64,000 nucleotides of DNA from Hahella sp050299855. GTDB taxonomy: Bacteria; Pseudomonadota; Gammaproteobacteria; Pseudomonadales; Oleiphilaceae. Numbering within the stretch: position 1 is the first letter of the stretch; each line of letters starts with the position of its first letter. Below the pieces are notes generated by a model. The model was not told the DNA's origin. It was given only the letters and a program-made list of their open reading frames with translations, and ran no database searches. This document shows, piece by piece, positions 1-9,053 of the stretch. The DNA is taken from the NCBI GenBank assembly GCA_050299855.1, contig JBNKWQ010000011.1, positions 124,001-188,000 on the forward strand, given 5' to 3'. The translations under genes and the position numbers were made by a program.

Positions 1-23
1 AACTTTTCCAGGGAGTAAGCCCC

Positions 24-1151
24 ATGAGCTGTGTTGTCGAAGAATCTCATTCTGCTCAGAATTTCAATCCGGTTTACACCAGGGTTTGGGCCAACGGCCG
101 CCATGTGGTGCGATGCGTACGGGTAATCAACGAAACCTGGGACGTCAAAACCTTCTGCTTTAACGCCGAACAGCCGGTAATGTTCTTTTTCAAGCCCGGC
201 CAGTTCGTTACCCTGGAACTGGAAATTGACGGCGAACAGGTGATGCGTTCCTATACCATCTCCAGCTCACCATCCGTGCCTTACAGCTTTTCCATTACGG
301 TCAAACGTGTGCCCGGCGGCCGGGTTTCCAACTGGCTGCATGACAACCTGAATGTCCAGGATGAATTGGCCGTGCATGGTCCTGTCGGTAACTTCAACTG
401 TATGGATAACCCCTCTGAAAAGGTGCTGTTTCTCTCCGGCGGTGTAGGCATCACCCCGATCATGTCCATGGCACGCTGGTACTTTGATACCAATGCTGAT
501 GTCGACATGGTGTTTGTCCACAGCGCCCGAACTCCCAAGGACATCATCTACCATCGCGAGCTTGAACACATGTGCTCCCGAGTACCCAACTTTGGCCTGC
601 ATGTAATTTGCGAGCGAACGGAAATCGGTCATGCCTGGCCCGGCTACCGCGGCTATCTGGACCAGACCAAATTGGACATGATCGCGCCGGACTTTATGCA
701 ACGGCGGATTTTCTGCTGCGGCCCGACCCCTTATATGCGCGCCATCAAGGAACTGCTCAAAGCGAATAATTTCGACATGGACTTCTACCATGAAGAGTCC
801 TTCGGAGCCACGCCGACCGAAATCACGCAGGATGCGATTGAGCAGGCAGAAATCGCTGTCAAGGAAGCGGAAGATATCGTACAAAGCGAGCTCTTTACCG
901 TGGAGTTTACAGACTCCGGCATGAGCATTCAGGCCATGCCCGGAGAAACCGTGCACGCAGCGGCTTCCCGCCTGGGCCTGAACATTCCCAAGGCCTGTGG
1001 TGTCGGTATCTGCGGTACCTGCAAAGTGAGGAAAACTTCCGGGGAAGTCGAAACGGCCCATAACGGAGGAATCACCGATGAAGATCTTGCAGACGGTTAT
1101 ATTCTCTCTTGCTGTAGTGTTCCCAGCAGTAACGTGAGGCTGGAAGGCTAG
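24..1151 (+). CDS. gbcB: Glycine betaine monooxygenase reductase subunit GbcB
   Basis: Predicted reductase that passes NAD(P)H electrons to the Rieske oxygenase GbcA for demethylation of glycine betaine to dimethylglycine in the cytoplasm. The 375-residue protein has an N-terminal FAD-binding ferredoxin-reductase fold (RSYTISSSP flavin motif; LFLSGGVGITPIMSM nucleotide-binding motif) and a C-terminal plant-type 2Fe-2S ferredoxin domain (about 290-375) with CGVGICGTC and a later Cys near the end. The start is supported by AGGGAG 8 nt upstream. It faces the sarcosine oxidase operon and shares a bidirectional terminator with purU, which fits betaine catabolism. gbcA would be expected just outside the left edge. 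A generic hybrid-cluster or vanillate-type reductase is the main alternative. Confidence 0.88.
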   Translation: MSCVVEESHSAQNFNPVYTRVWANGRHVVRCVRVINETWDVKTFCFNAEQPVMFFFKPGQFVTLELEIDGEQVMRSYTISSSPSVPYSFSITVKRVPGGRVSNWLHDNLNVQDELAVHGPVGNFNCMDNPSEKVLFLSGGVGITPIMSMARWYFDTNADVDMVFVHSARTPKDIIYHRELEHMCSRVPNFGLHVICERTEIGHAWPGYRGYLDQTKLDMIAPDFMQRRIFCCGPTPYMRAIKELLKANNFDMDFYHEESFGATPTEITQDAIEQAEIAVKEAEDIVQSELFTVEFTDSGMSIQAMPGETVHAAASRLGLNIPKACGVGICGTCKVRKTSGEVETAHNGGITDEDLADGYILSCCSVPSSNVRLEG

Positions 1152-1167
1152 CCTCAACCTGAGACAT

Positions 1168-1217
1168 AGAGGCAAAAACCTGAAAGGGTTACTGCTAGAG
1201 CCGGTGGTTTTGCCTCT
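1168..1217 (+). other. Imperfect stem-loop after gbcB
   Basis: An AGAGGCAAAAACC arm (1168-1180) and a GGTTTTGCCTCT arm (1206-1217) pair with one bulged base just after the gbcB stop. No T-run follows, so it is more likely an mRNA 3'-end stabiliser or partial terminator than a full terminator. Confidence 0.45.
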
Positions 1218-1240
1218 CTGATATGTTTAGCCTTCCTGAT

Positions 1241-1279
1241 AAACAAAAAAGCCATTCATAAAGAATGGCTTTTTTGTTT
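1241..1279. terminator. Bidirectional intrinsic terminator between gbcB and purU
   Basis: The dyad AAGCCATTC / GAATGGCTT with a short loop is flanked by an A-run on the left and a T-run on the right. It therefore makes a hairpin plus U-tract for both converging transcripts, gbcB from the left and the sox-purU operon from the right. Confidence 0.9.
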
Positions 1280-1301
1280 CCGCTTGTAGATTCTTCAGGC
1301 A

Positions 1302-2171
1302 TTAATCCGAGAACACAACTGTCCGCTTACCATGCAGAAACACCCGCTTCTCCGTGTGGTAGCGAACAGCCTTGGCCAGTGTCTGGCTTTCAATGTCCTG
1401 CCCACGGGCAACCAGATCTTCGGGGTAGTGATTATGATCAACCGTCTGCACGCCCTGGGTGATAATCGGGCCTTCATCAAGGTCATCATTGACGTAATGG
1501 GCTGTGGCACCGACAAGCTTCACTCCCTTATCCCAGGCCTGGTGATATGGCTTCGCCCCCTTGAAGCCCGGCAGCAGGGAGTGATGAATATTGATCGCCT
1601 TGCCGTCCAATTTTTTGGAAAGCTCCGGTGACAGCACCTGCATATAGCGGGCTAATACCACCAGCTCACACTCGTACCGATTAATCAGCGTCCATACCTG
1701 GGCTTCCTGTTCGACCTTGGTGTCGGGAGTAATTGGCAGGTGATGGTATGGAATACCGTGCCACTGGGCCAAGTGCTCCAGATCCGGATGATTGGAGATA
1801 ATCACAGGAATCTCGATGGCCAGCTCGCCGGTTCGGTAACGATATAGAAGATCATTCAAACAATGATCATATTTGGAAACCATGATAGCGACCCGGGTCT
1901 TCTGCCCCGGCTCCGTCAGTTCCCAGCGCATATTAAAATCCGGCGCCCGGCTACTCATCAGCTCACGAAAACGGGCGATAGAGTCATCTGCTGCCAGCGG
2001 CCTGAATTCCACCCGGATGCTGAAGTATTCGGTGGCTTTGTCGTCGAAAGAGTTCATCGCGACGATGTAGTTTTCGGTTTCTGCCAAGGTGCGGGTCACC
2101 ACATCCACAGTGCCCAGGCGACTCGGGCATTGAGCGGTCAGAATCCAGAGTTTTGTTTTATTGTTTGCCAT
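1302..2171 (-). CDS. purU: Formyltetrahydrofolate deformylase PurU
   Basis: Hydrolyses 10-formyl-THF to formate and THF, here probably to recycle THF loaded by sarcosine demethylation. An N-terminal ACT-type domain (LTAQCPSRLGTVDVVTRTL) is followed by a formyltransferase fold with NIHHSLLPGFKGAKPYHQA, where the Asn/His catalytic residues lie, and later GATAHYVNDDLDEGPII. The start is placed at the ATG at 2171 (MANNKTKLW, 289 aa) because this matches family length. A 33-residue upstream extension in the same frame is non-conserved-looking. It is the last gene of the glyA-sdaA-sox operon, 120 bp after soxG. Its presence beside soxBDAG is typical of betaine-catabolising gammaproteobacteria. Confidence 0.93.
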   Translation of the reverse strand: MANNKTKLWILTAQCPSRLGTVDVVTRTLAETENYIVAMNSFDDKATEYFSIRVEFRPLAADDSIARFRELMSSRAPDFNMRWELTEPGQKTRVAIMVSKYDHCLNDLLYRYRTGELAIEIPVIISNHPDLEHLAQWHGIPYHHLPITPDTKVEQEAQVWTLINRYECELVVLARYMQVLSPELSKKLDGKAINIHHSLLPGFKGAKPYHQAWDKGVKLVGATAHYVNDDLDEGPIITQGVQTVDHNHYPEDLVARGQDIESQTLAKAVRYHTEKRVFLHGKRTVVFSD

Positions 2172-2260
2172 TGCCGGTGCCCTCAAACCATTTTGAATCA
2201 TTGATTGTTGCCTGCCGATTCTAGGGCGCTTGATAGGACTGGGCTCTAGGTAGTTTCCCT

Positions 2261-2282
2261 GGGCGGGCACTAAGGCCCGCCC
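2261..2282 (-). other. GC-rich hairpin between soxG and purU
   Basis: A perfect 8-bp stem, GGGCGGGC / GCCCGCCC, with a 6-nt loop lies in the 121-bp soxG-purU gap. Neither strand has a T-run after it. It may lower purU expression relative to sox, or protect the sox mRNA 3' end. Confidence 0.55.
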
Positions 2283-2292
2283 CCGGAGAATC

Positions 2293-2961
2293 CTATTTCG
2301 CAGCCTTCACTACAAACCCATATTCACTGCCGGCATCTTCCAGCCAGCGCCAGGCGTAGTCGGCAAAGCTGCGACGAATCACCAGCTCCCATTCTTCAGC
2401 AGCCACCCGCCGAATCACCGCCTGGGTTTTGGCCAGAACAGAGGTGATGACTTTACCGACAGGAAAATGGCTGTCATGAAAGTCATAAGGAACTGACTTC
2501 TTCAGTACGTTGACGGCATTGGGGCCGGAAAGGCGAAGCACCGTCTGGCCGCCACTGGCGTTAACTACAGAATAGTGCCCTTTTAGACTGTTGCGCAGCG
2601 CCATTTCCACAGAGAATGACTGATCAAAAGGACAGGTCAACAGCCATTCGTCCGGCGCAATCCAGCGCATGGCCAAAGCGTCATTCAGCTCACTCTGCAG
2701 AGCACCCGGCAGCGGCATACCCAACGCGATTTCCACACCCGAGCTGAACTCACTGTCGTCCGCGTTACCGCGAATCACCAGATGACCGAGCAGAGGAACT
2801 TCCTGCGCGACAACACTGCCTTCACTGCTTGCACCGACTCCGCGCTGCCGCAGATTTAGATGATGTAACGGGCTTTCCGTCGGCACATCGGTTTTGGCGA
2901 CTTGGTCCATCAACGCAATCGGGGTAGCGGGGTTCTTGATCGACTCCATAACTTCAGACAT
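2293..2961 (-). CDS. soxG: Sarcosine oxidase gamma subunit SoxG
   Basis: Small subunit of the cytoplasmic heterotetrameric sarcosine oxidase, which converts sarcosine, THF and O2 to glycine, 5,10-methylene-THF and H2O2. The 222-residue protein has the GcvT-like fold of SoxG proteins, with segments such as DEWLLTCPF and LRLSGPNAVNVLKKS. It overlaps the end of soxA by 8 bp, implying translational coupling. The order soxB-D-A-G is the standard one. Confidence 0.92.
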   Translation of the reverse strand: MSEVMESIKNPATPIALMDQVAKTDVPTESPLHHLNLRQRGVGASSEGSVVAQEVPLLGHLVIRGNADDSEFSSGVEIALGMPLPGALQSELNDALAMRWIAPDEWLLTCPFDQSFSVEMALRNSLKGHYSVVNASGGQTVLRLSGPNAVNVLKKSVPYDFHDSHFPVGKVITSVLAKTQAVIRRVAAEEWELVIRRSFADYAWRWLEDAGSEYGFVVKAAK

Positions 2962-5900
2962 GTTGGCGCTCTCCTTTAGGGTCCAGGAATATCGGGCTGC
3001 AGATTTCCGCTTCGATCACGCTGCCGTCCGGTTGCGGGTAATAAACGCTTTCACCCATACGGTTCAGGCCGTTACGCACCATGCCCATGGCGATGCTGTG
3101 GCCCAGGTACGCACTGTAATAGCTTGAGGTCACATGGCCCAACATGGTCATCGGAATCGGCTGATTGGGGTTGTTCACGGCTTGTGAACCCTCTGGGATC
3201 ACCTTTTTCGGATCCTTGGCTCGCAGCCCTACCAGCTGTTTACGATTAGACTTCACACAGTCTTCCCGCTTCATGCCACGCTTACCGACAAAGCTGTAAG
3301 GTTTGTTTTCTGACACACACCAGCTCATACCGAGATCGTAGGGATGCACCGAACCGTCTGTATCCTGCCCCACAATAATGAAGCCTTTTTCAGCACGCAG
3401 AATATGCATGGTCTCTGTACCGTAGGGCGTCAGATTATATTTGGCGCCATGTTCAAACAGCTTCTTCCATACATGCATGCCATAGTGAGCCGGAACGTTG
3501 ATTTCGTATGACAGTTCTCCGGTAAATGAAATCCGGAAAACCCGGGCGGGCACACCCGCAACTGTACCCTGGCGCCAATCCATAAACTTAAAGGCGTCCT
3601 TGTCCAGATCAATATCATCGGTCAGTTCGGCCAGTAATTTGCGACTGTTAGGACCGGCAATACTCATGGTCGCCCAGTGATCCGTTACCGTGTTCATGTA
3701 AACTTCCAGCTCCGGCCATTCGGTTTGATGGTACAGCTCCAGCCATTCCAATACCCGTGCTGCGCCACCCGAAGTGGTGGTCATCAGGAAGTGGTTTTCG
3801 CCCAGACAGGAAGTGACACCGTCATCGAACACCATGCCATCTTCACCACACATAAGGCCGTACCGGCATTTACCGACCGCCAGCTTGGCCCAGGCATTGG
3901 TGTATATCCGGCTGATGAATTCCCGGGCATCTTTGCCCTGAATATCGATCTTGCCGAGGGTTGACGCATCCAGCACACCCACACTTTCGCGGGTGGCCTT
4001 ACACTCCCGGTTCAGAGAATCCTGCATGGATTCGCCGGGCTTAGAGTAATACCAGGGGCGTTTCCACTGCCCAACATCCTCAAACTTAGCCCCATAACCT
4101 ACATGCCATTCGTGCATGGCAGTGTAACGCTTGGGATCGAACAGATCGCGACAGTGGCGCCCCGCAACGGCACCAAAGGTGATCGGCGTGTAGTTGGGCC
4201 GGAAAATGGTAGTGCCGGTTTCCGGAATGGATTTGTTCAGCGATTTCGCCGTGATCGCCATCCCATTAATGTTCCCCAGCTTACCTTGATCGGTACCAAA
4301 GCCCAGCGCTGTGTATCGCTTCACGTGCTCGATGGACTCAAAACCTTCCCGGGTTGCCAGCTCAATGCCGGCGGCCGTGACATCATTTTGGTAGTCTACG
4401 AATTGCTTGGGCGCACGGCTGGCGGGTTTGCTATGTGGCACATAGAACAGCCCCATGGCAGGCCCTTCGGCCAGCTCAGTCACGCTTGGCGTATCTGTTG
4501 CGGCCTTATCTGCAGTGAATCCGGCATTGGCCGCTGCCAGGGTGCCAATATCCGCACCGTCTTTCAGGCAGGCACTGAGGGTGTAGGTGCCGCTGACGGC
4601 ACCGGCAATCAGCTGTTTCTGTGTAGTCTCACCGGGGACGAACCCCTGAATATCGCCACGCCAGACAGGACGGCTCCCTGTATGACAGGACAAGTGCACC
4701 GCAGGGCTCCAGCCACCGGAACTCGCCACGGTATCGCAACTGAGGGTCTGACCGTCGCCGATCACTTTGTTGCCAGCTTCATCAATGGCTGCCACCAAGG
4801 CACCGTTTACCCGCTTGCCGCCTTTTACTTCAATGACCGCAGATCCGGTAAGCACTTTAATCCCACGCTGGCGCGCCTCTTCGATATAAGCGCCTGAAGG
4901 TGACTGCCGGGTATCCACAATCGCGACCACCTGACGTCCGGCTTCATGCCAGTCAAGCGCTGTGCGGTAGGCGTAATCATTAGTCGTCATCAATACCAGA
5001 CGTTCACCAGGTACCACGCCGTACTGGCGAATATAAGTGGAAACCGCCGAAGCCTGCATACAGCCAGGCAAGTCGTTATTAGCGTACACCAGAGGACGCT
5101 CACTGGCGCCGGTAGCCAGCACCACCCAGTTTGCACGTACCCGATGCATTCTTTGACGCGCTTGGCCATGGGGTGCCTTATCGCCGATGTGATCCGCGCA
5201 ACGCTCATGAATAGTGAGGAAGTTATGGTCGTGGTAGCCGTTGACGGTGGCTTTGGGCAATAGCATGACATTGTCATACCCCGCCAGTTCTTTCAGCGCT
5301 ACGCTGACCCACTGATCCGCCGCCATACCGTTGATCTGGTCACGGCTATAAAGCAGTGAGCCACCCATTTCAGCCTGTTCATCCGCCAATATCACGCGAG
5401 CCCCAGTGCGCGCAGCCGCCAAGGCTGCAGACAATCCGGCAGGACCGGCACCGACGACTAATACATCGGCATGCTGGTTCACATGATCGTAAATATCCGG
5501 ATCGTTCTCACGGGGAGAACGCCCAAGACCGGCCGCCTTGCGAATGTATTTCTCATACAGCTCCCAGAAGGATTCCGGAAACATAAAGGTTTTGTAGTAG
5601 AACCCGGGAGGCAACATGCGTCCGAAGAACTTGCCTATCAGCCCCATCAGGTCGAAATCCACACTGGGCCAGCCGCTGGTAGAGTTGACTTTCAGACCGG
5701 CATAGAGTTCCTGCTGGGTGGCACGTACGTTGGGGATCTGAGTGGCCTCGGTGGCACCGAGCTGCATGATGGCGTTGGGCTCATCAGCGCCTGCCGTCAC
5801 TATCCCTCGGGCACGGCCGTATTTAAAGCTGCGTCCCACCACGTCAACGCCATTGGCCAGCATGGCCGACGCCAAAGTATCACCCTGATATCCCTGGAAT

Positions 5901-5980
5901 GGTTCGCCATTGAAAAAGAAAATCAGGGGCTTACTGCGGTCTACGCGGCCACCGGACTGAAGACGGTTTTTCTGTGCCAT
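2954..5980 (-). CDS. soxA: Sarcosine oxidase alpha subunit SoxA
   Basis: Large subunit of heterotetrameric sarcosine oxidase. The 1008-residue protein has an N-terminal ferredoxin-like domain (about 15-100), a dinucleotide-binding oxidoreductase domain starting at the GAGPAGLSAALAAA motif near residue 175 (binds NAD in the family), and a C-terminal GcvT/aminomethyltransferase-like region (about 600-1000) that binds folate and captures the one-carbon unit as methylene-THF. Length and domain order are normal. It sits between soxD and soxG in the operon with little spacing, so the complex should be made from one transcript. Confidence 0.95.
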   Translation of the reverse strand: MAQKNRLQSGGRVDRSKPLIFFFNGEPFQGYQGDTLASAMLANGVDVVGRSFKYGRARGIVTAGADEPNAIMQLGATEATQIPNVRATQQELYAGLKVNSTSGWPSVDFDLMGLIGKFFGRMLPPGFYYKTFMFPESFWELYEKYIRKAAGLGRSPRENDPDIYDHVNQHADVLVVGAGPAGLSAALAAARTGARVILADEQAEMGGSLLYSRDQINGMAADQWVSVALKELAGYDNVMLLPKATVNGYHDHNFLTIHERCADHIGDKAPHGQARQRMHRVRANWVVLATGASERPLVYANNDLPGCMQASAVSTYIRQYGVVPGERLVLMTTNDYAYRTALDWHEAGRQVVAIVDTRQSPSGAYIEEARQRGIKVLTGSAVIEVKGGKRVNGALVAAIDEAGNKVIGDGQTLSCDTVASSGGWSPAVHLSCHTGSRPVWRGDIQGFVPGETTQKQLIAGAVSGTYTLSACLKDGADIGTLAAANAGFTADKAATDTPSVTELAEGPAMGLFYVPHSKPASRAPKQFVDYQNDVTAAGIELATREGFESIEHVKRYTALGFGTDQGKLGNINGMAITAKSLNKSIPETGTTIFRPNYTPITFGAVAGRHCRDLFDPKRYTAMHEWHVGYGAKFEDVGQWKRPWYYSKPGESMQDSLNRECKATRESVGVLDASTLGKIDIQGKDAREFISRIYTNAWAKLAVGKCRYGLMCGEDGMVFDDGVTSCLGENHFLMTTTSGGAARVLEWLELYHQTEWPELEVYMNTVTDHWATMSIAGPNSRKLLAELTDDIDLDKDAFKFMDWRQGTVAGVPARVFRISFTGELSYEINVPAHYGMHVWKKLFEHGAKYNLTPYGTETMHILRAEKGFIIVGQDTDGSVHPYDLGMSWCVSENKPYSFVGKRGMKREDCVKSNRKQLVGLRAKDPKKVIPEGSQAVNNPNQPIPMTMLGHVTSSYYSAYLGHSIAMGMVRNGLNRMGESVYYPQPDGSVIEAEICSPIFLDPKGERQHV

Positions 5981-6032
5981 TCTGTTCGCCTCTAGCTATT
6001 CACTGCTAACTGTTTGCTTCAAATCGCCTGCT

Positions 6033-6335
6033 TCAGGCCTGCTGGAACGCGGGATCGTTGGTGATTTTCGGGAGTTCGCCCATTTTGTAGACCTCTTTGA
6101 TCTCGTAGGTCTGGGTGTCCCTGGTAATGTTGAAAAATTTCCGGCAGCCAGTGGCATGCACCCACAACTCATGGTGCAGACCACGGGGATTTTTACGGAA
6201 GTAGAGGTAGGTCCCCCATTCCTGATCCGTGCAGCTATCCGGGTCTGCAGGCCGGGCGATATGCGCCTGCCCTTTGGCATGAAACTCTTCTTCTTCCCGA
6301 TGCTCTTGGCAATAAGGACAGTAGATATAAAACAT
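6033..6335 (-). CDS. soxD: Sarcosine oxidase delta subunit SoxD
   Basis: Smallest subunit of heterotetrameric sarcosine oxidase (100 aa), a structural zinc protein. CPYC at residues 6-9 and HATGC at 60-64 supply the Cys-Cys-His-Cys zinc ligands known in the family. The tail contains the usual TYEIKEVYKMGE segment. It lies 15 bp after soxB and 52 bp before soxA. Confidence 0.95.
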   Translation of the reverse strand: MFYIYCPYCQEHREEEEFHAKGQAHIARPADPDSCTDQEWGTYLYFRKNPRGLHHELWVHATGCRKFFNITRDTQTYEIKEVYKMGELPKITNDPAFQQA

Positions 6336-6350
6336 CGCAAATCTCCCGAA

Positions 6351-7604
6351 TTAGTGTGCGACGCCTGCGGCACCGTGTTCATCGATCAGGGCACCGTCAT
6401 AGAAACGGAACATGGAAAATGGTTTCGCCAGTTCATTGGCAGCGCCTTTGGCCAGTGTGGCTGCAAATACATGCCCTGAGCCCGGAGTCGCTTTAAAGCC
6501 CCCAGTACCCCAACCACAGTTGAAGAACAGGTTCTCGACCGGGGTGTCCGAAATGATCGGACAGGCATCCGGGCAGGTATCTACAATACCGCCCCACTGA
6601 CGGTTCATACGCACCCTGCTGAAGATCGGGAACAATTCAATAATGGCCTGGAGAGTATGTTCAATGGTGCTATAGGAACCACGCTGGCCGTAACCGTTAT
6701 AGCCATCGATCCCTGCACCGATAACCAGATCGCCTTTATCGGATTGGGAAATATAGCCATGTACATGGTTGGACATGACCACCGTATCCAGGATCGGCTT
6801 AATCGGCTCGGAAACCAAAGCCTGTAGTGGATGAGATTCAATGGGTAGCTGGAAGCCTGCCATATTAGCCAGCACACCGGAATTACCGGCCACCACGCAA
6901 CCGATACGGCCAGCCATGATGGCGCCGTGCTGCTTGGTTTCGACACCGACCGCTGCGCCGTCTTCCTTAAGGATATCGATCACTTCGCATTGCTGGATCA
7001 GATCCACGCCCATGGCGTCGGCAGCGCGGGCAAAGCCCCAGGCCACCGCATCATGGCGGGCAACACCGGCACGGGGCTGCCAGGAAGCGCCAAGCACCGG
7101 GAAGCGGGTGTTCGAAGAACAATCCATGATAGGTACAATTTCTTTGACCTGCTGGGTGTCCAGAACCTCACCATCAATGCCGTTCAGGCGGTTGGCGTTG
7201 ACCCGGCGATGGATGTCCCGCATGTCCTGCAGGGTATGCCCGAGGTTCATCACCCCACGCTGGGAGAACATCACGTTGTAGTTCAGATCCTGGGACAGAC
7301 CTTCCCAGAGTTTCATCGCGTGCTCATACAAATTCGCCGCTTCGTCCCACAGATAATTGGAACGCACGATAGTGGTATTACGTGCCGTATTACCACCACC
7401 CAGATAACCCTTTTCCACCACCGCCACGTTGGTAATGTTGTGCACTTTAGCCAGATAGTAGGCCGTGGCCAGGCCGTGCCCGCCACCACCGACAATAACC
7501 ACGTCGTACTTTTTCTTGGGCTTGGGATTACGCCAGACGCGCTGCCAGTTCTCGTGGTATGTCAGGGCATGCTTGATCAGCCCGAAACCGGAATATTTCT
7601 GCAT
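6351..7604 (-). CDS. soxB: Sarcosine oxidase beta subunit SoxB
   Basis: Catalytic flavoprotein subunit of heterotetrameric sarcosine oxidase, where sarcosine is oxidised. It is a 417-residue DAO-family protein. The Rossmann motif VVIVGGGGHGLATAYYL (35-51) binds non-covalent FAD. RHDAVAWG (183-190) holds the His that carries covalent FMN in the family. GWGTGGFKATPGSGH near the C terminus closes the FAD site. It follows sdaA in the operon with a 32-bp gap. Confidence 0.96.
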   Translation of the reverse strand: MQKYSGFGLIKHALTYHENWQRVWRNPKPKKKYDVVIVGGGGHGLATAYYLAKVHNITNVAVVEKGYLGGGNTARNTTIVRSNYLWDEAANLYEHAMKLWEGLSQDLNYNVMFSQRGVMNLGHTLQDMRDIHRRVNANRLNGIDGEVLDTQQVKEIVPIMDCSSNTRFPVLGASWQPRAGVARHDAVAWGFARAADAMGVDLIQQCEVIDILKEDGAAVGVETKQHGAIMAGRIGCVVAGNSGVLANMAGFQLPIESHPLQALVSEPIKPILDTVVMSNHVHGYISQSDKGDLVIGAGIDGYNGYGQRGSYSTIEHTLQAIIELFPIFSRVRMNRQWGGIVDTCPDACPIISDTPVENLFFNCGWGTGGFKATPGSGHVFAATLAKGAANELAKPFSMFRFYDGALIDEHGAAGVAH

Positions 7605-7636
7605 TGCTTTAACCTCTTAAGATGTCCCGACAGCGT

Positions 7637-9019
7637 TTAACACTCAATCACGTTCACGGCCAAGCCGCCACGTGAGGTTTCCTTATATTTGTCCAACATA
7701 TCCAGACCAGTTTCCCGCATGGTCTTGATAACTTTATCCAGGGAGACAAAATGCTCCCCGTTGCCGCGCATAGCCATTACCGCCGCATTGATCGCTTTCA
7801 TGGCAGCCATGGCATTACGCTCGATACAGGGCACCTGCACCAGCCCACCGATGGGATCGCAGGTCAGCCCCAGGTGGTGCTCCATACCAATCTCAGCGGC
7901 ATTCTCCACCTGTTCCGGCGTACCGCCACAGGCTTCCGCCAGACCGGCTGCCGCCATTGCGCAGGCAGAGCCCACTTCACCCTGACAACCGACTTCAGCG
8001 CCGGAAATTGAGGCGTTTTCCTTGAACAGAATACCGATGGCGGCTGCAGTCAGCAGAAAGCGCACCACACCCTCATCATCGGAGTTCGGGCAAAAATTCT
8101 TGTAGTAGTGCAGCACCGCCGGGATGATCCCCGCCGCACCGTTGGTCGGCGCCGTCACCATACGACCACCGGCCGCATTTTCCTCATTCACCGCCAGGGC
8201 ATAGAGATTGACCCAGTCCATGGCACCCAGCGAGGGAGAGATCATGTCCATACGGGTCTTGTTTTTCAGGTCCTGATACAAAGTTGCTGCACGACGTTTG
8301 ACTTTCAAACCGCCGGGAAGAATCCCTTCATGACGAACACCGTTTTTAACGCATTCCTGCATTACCTGCCAGATGGCCTCAATGCCCGCACGGATCTCTT
8401 CTTCCGTGCGCCAGACCTTTTCGTTTTCCATCATCAGGTCAGAAATCGACATCTGATGTTCATGGCATAGCCGCATCAACTCCGCGCCGGACTTGAAGGG
8501 ATATGGCAGGGGCGTGCTGTCTTCCACGATGCGATCGGCACCCGCAGCCTTATCATCCACCACAAAACCACCACCCACAGAGTAGTAGGTCTTTTCCTGA
8601 AACACACGCCCCTCAGCATCATAGGCGGTAAATACCATGCCATTGGGATGGTAGGGCAAGGATTCCTTGCGATGATAGATCAGGTCCTCAGACTCCAGGA
8701 ATTTTACCGGAAACTGTCCCAGTATCCGCAACACCTCTTCCTGCCGGATTTCCGCCATGCGAGGTTCGACAATCCCCGGATTGACCGATTCCGGCAACTG
8801 GCCTTCCAGACCAAGCACCACGGCAGGTCCAGTACCATGGCCTTTCCCCGTCGCCCCCAAAGAACCAAACAACTGCACACGCAGGCGAGCGATTTGCGGC
8901 AACAGGTCAGCCTCCGCCAGACCGGACGCGAAAAGCTGGGCAGCTTTCATCGGACCGACCGTATGGGAACTGGAAGGACCGATACCGATTTTCAACATGT
9001 CGAACAGACTGATAGCCAC
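7637..9019 (-). CDS. sdaA: L-serine ammonia-lyase, iron-sulfur dependent
   Basis: Deaminates L-serine to pyruvate. The 460-residue single-chain enzyme has the N-terminal regulatory domain (GIGPSSSHTVGPMKAA) and the C-terminal catalytic domain with cysteines for a 4Fe-4S cluster, visible in GCQGEVGSACAMAAAG, CDPIGGLVQVPC and nearby. It lies between glyA and soxB, so the likely role is the last step from sarcosine to pyruvate through glycine and serine. sdaB is an equally acceptable name, since the paralogues cannot be told apart from sequence alone. Confidence 0.94.
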   Translation of the reverse strand: MAISLFDMLKIGIGPSSSHTVGPMKAAQLFASGLAEADLLPQIARLRVQLFGSLGATGKGHGTGPAVVLGLEGQLPESVNPGIVEPRMAEIRQEEVLRILGQFPVKFLESEDLIYHRKESLPYHPNGMVFTAYDAEGRVFQEKTYYSVGGGFVVDDKAAGADRIVEDSTPLPYPFKSGAELMRLCHEHQMSISDLMMENEKVWRTEEEIRAGIEAIWQVMQECVKNGVRHEGILPGGLKVKRRAATLYQDLKNKTRMDMISPSLGAMDWVNLYALAVNEENAAGGRMVTAPTNGAAGIIPAVLHYYKNFCPNSDDEGVVRFLLTAAAIGILFKENASISGAEVGCQGEVGSACAMAAAGLAEACGGTPEQVENAAEIGMEHHLGLTCDPIGGLVQVPCIERNAMAAMKAINAAVMAMRGNGEHFVSLDKVIKTMRETGLDMLDKYKETSRGGLAVNVIEC

Positions 9020-9035
9020 TTTAGGTGTTACTCCA

Positions 9036-9052
9036 GGATGCTAACGGCATCC
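9036..9052 (-). other. Short hairpin in the glyA-sdaA gap
   Basis: A perfect 6-bp stem, GGATGC / GCATCC, sits in the 34-bp gap between glyA and sdaA. There is no T-run. It is probably a minor translational or mRNA-processing element, if functional. Confidence 0.3.
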
Positions 9053-9053
9053 A

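Noticed and set aside
267..1175. Long minus-strand open frame across gbcB
   Set aside because: It is the antisense shadow of gbcB, whose domains and motifs are clear on the plus strand; the antisense product has no recognisable features.
4103..4897. 264-codon plus-strand frame inside soxA
   Set aside because: Antisense to a well-conserved oxidoreductase region; low-complexity, no motifs, no Shine-Dalgarno.
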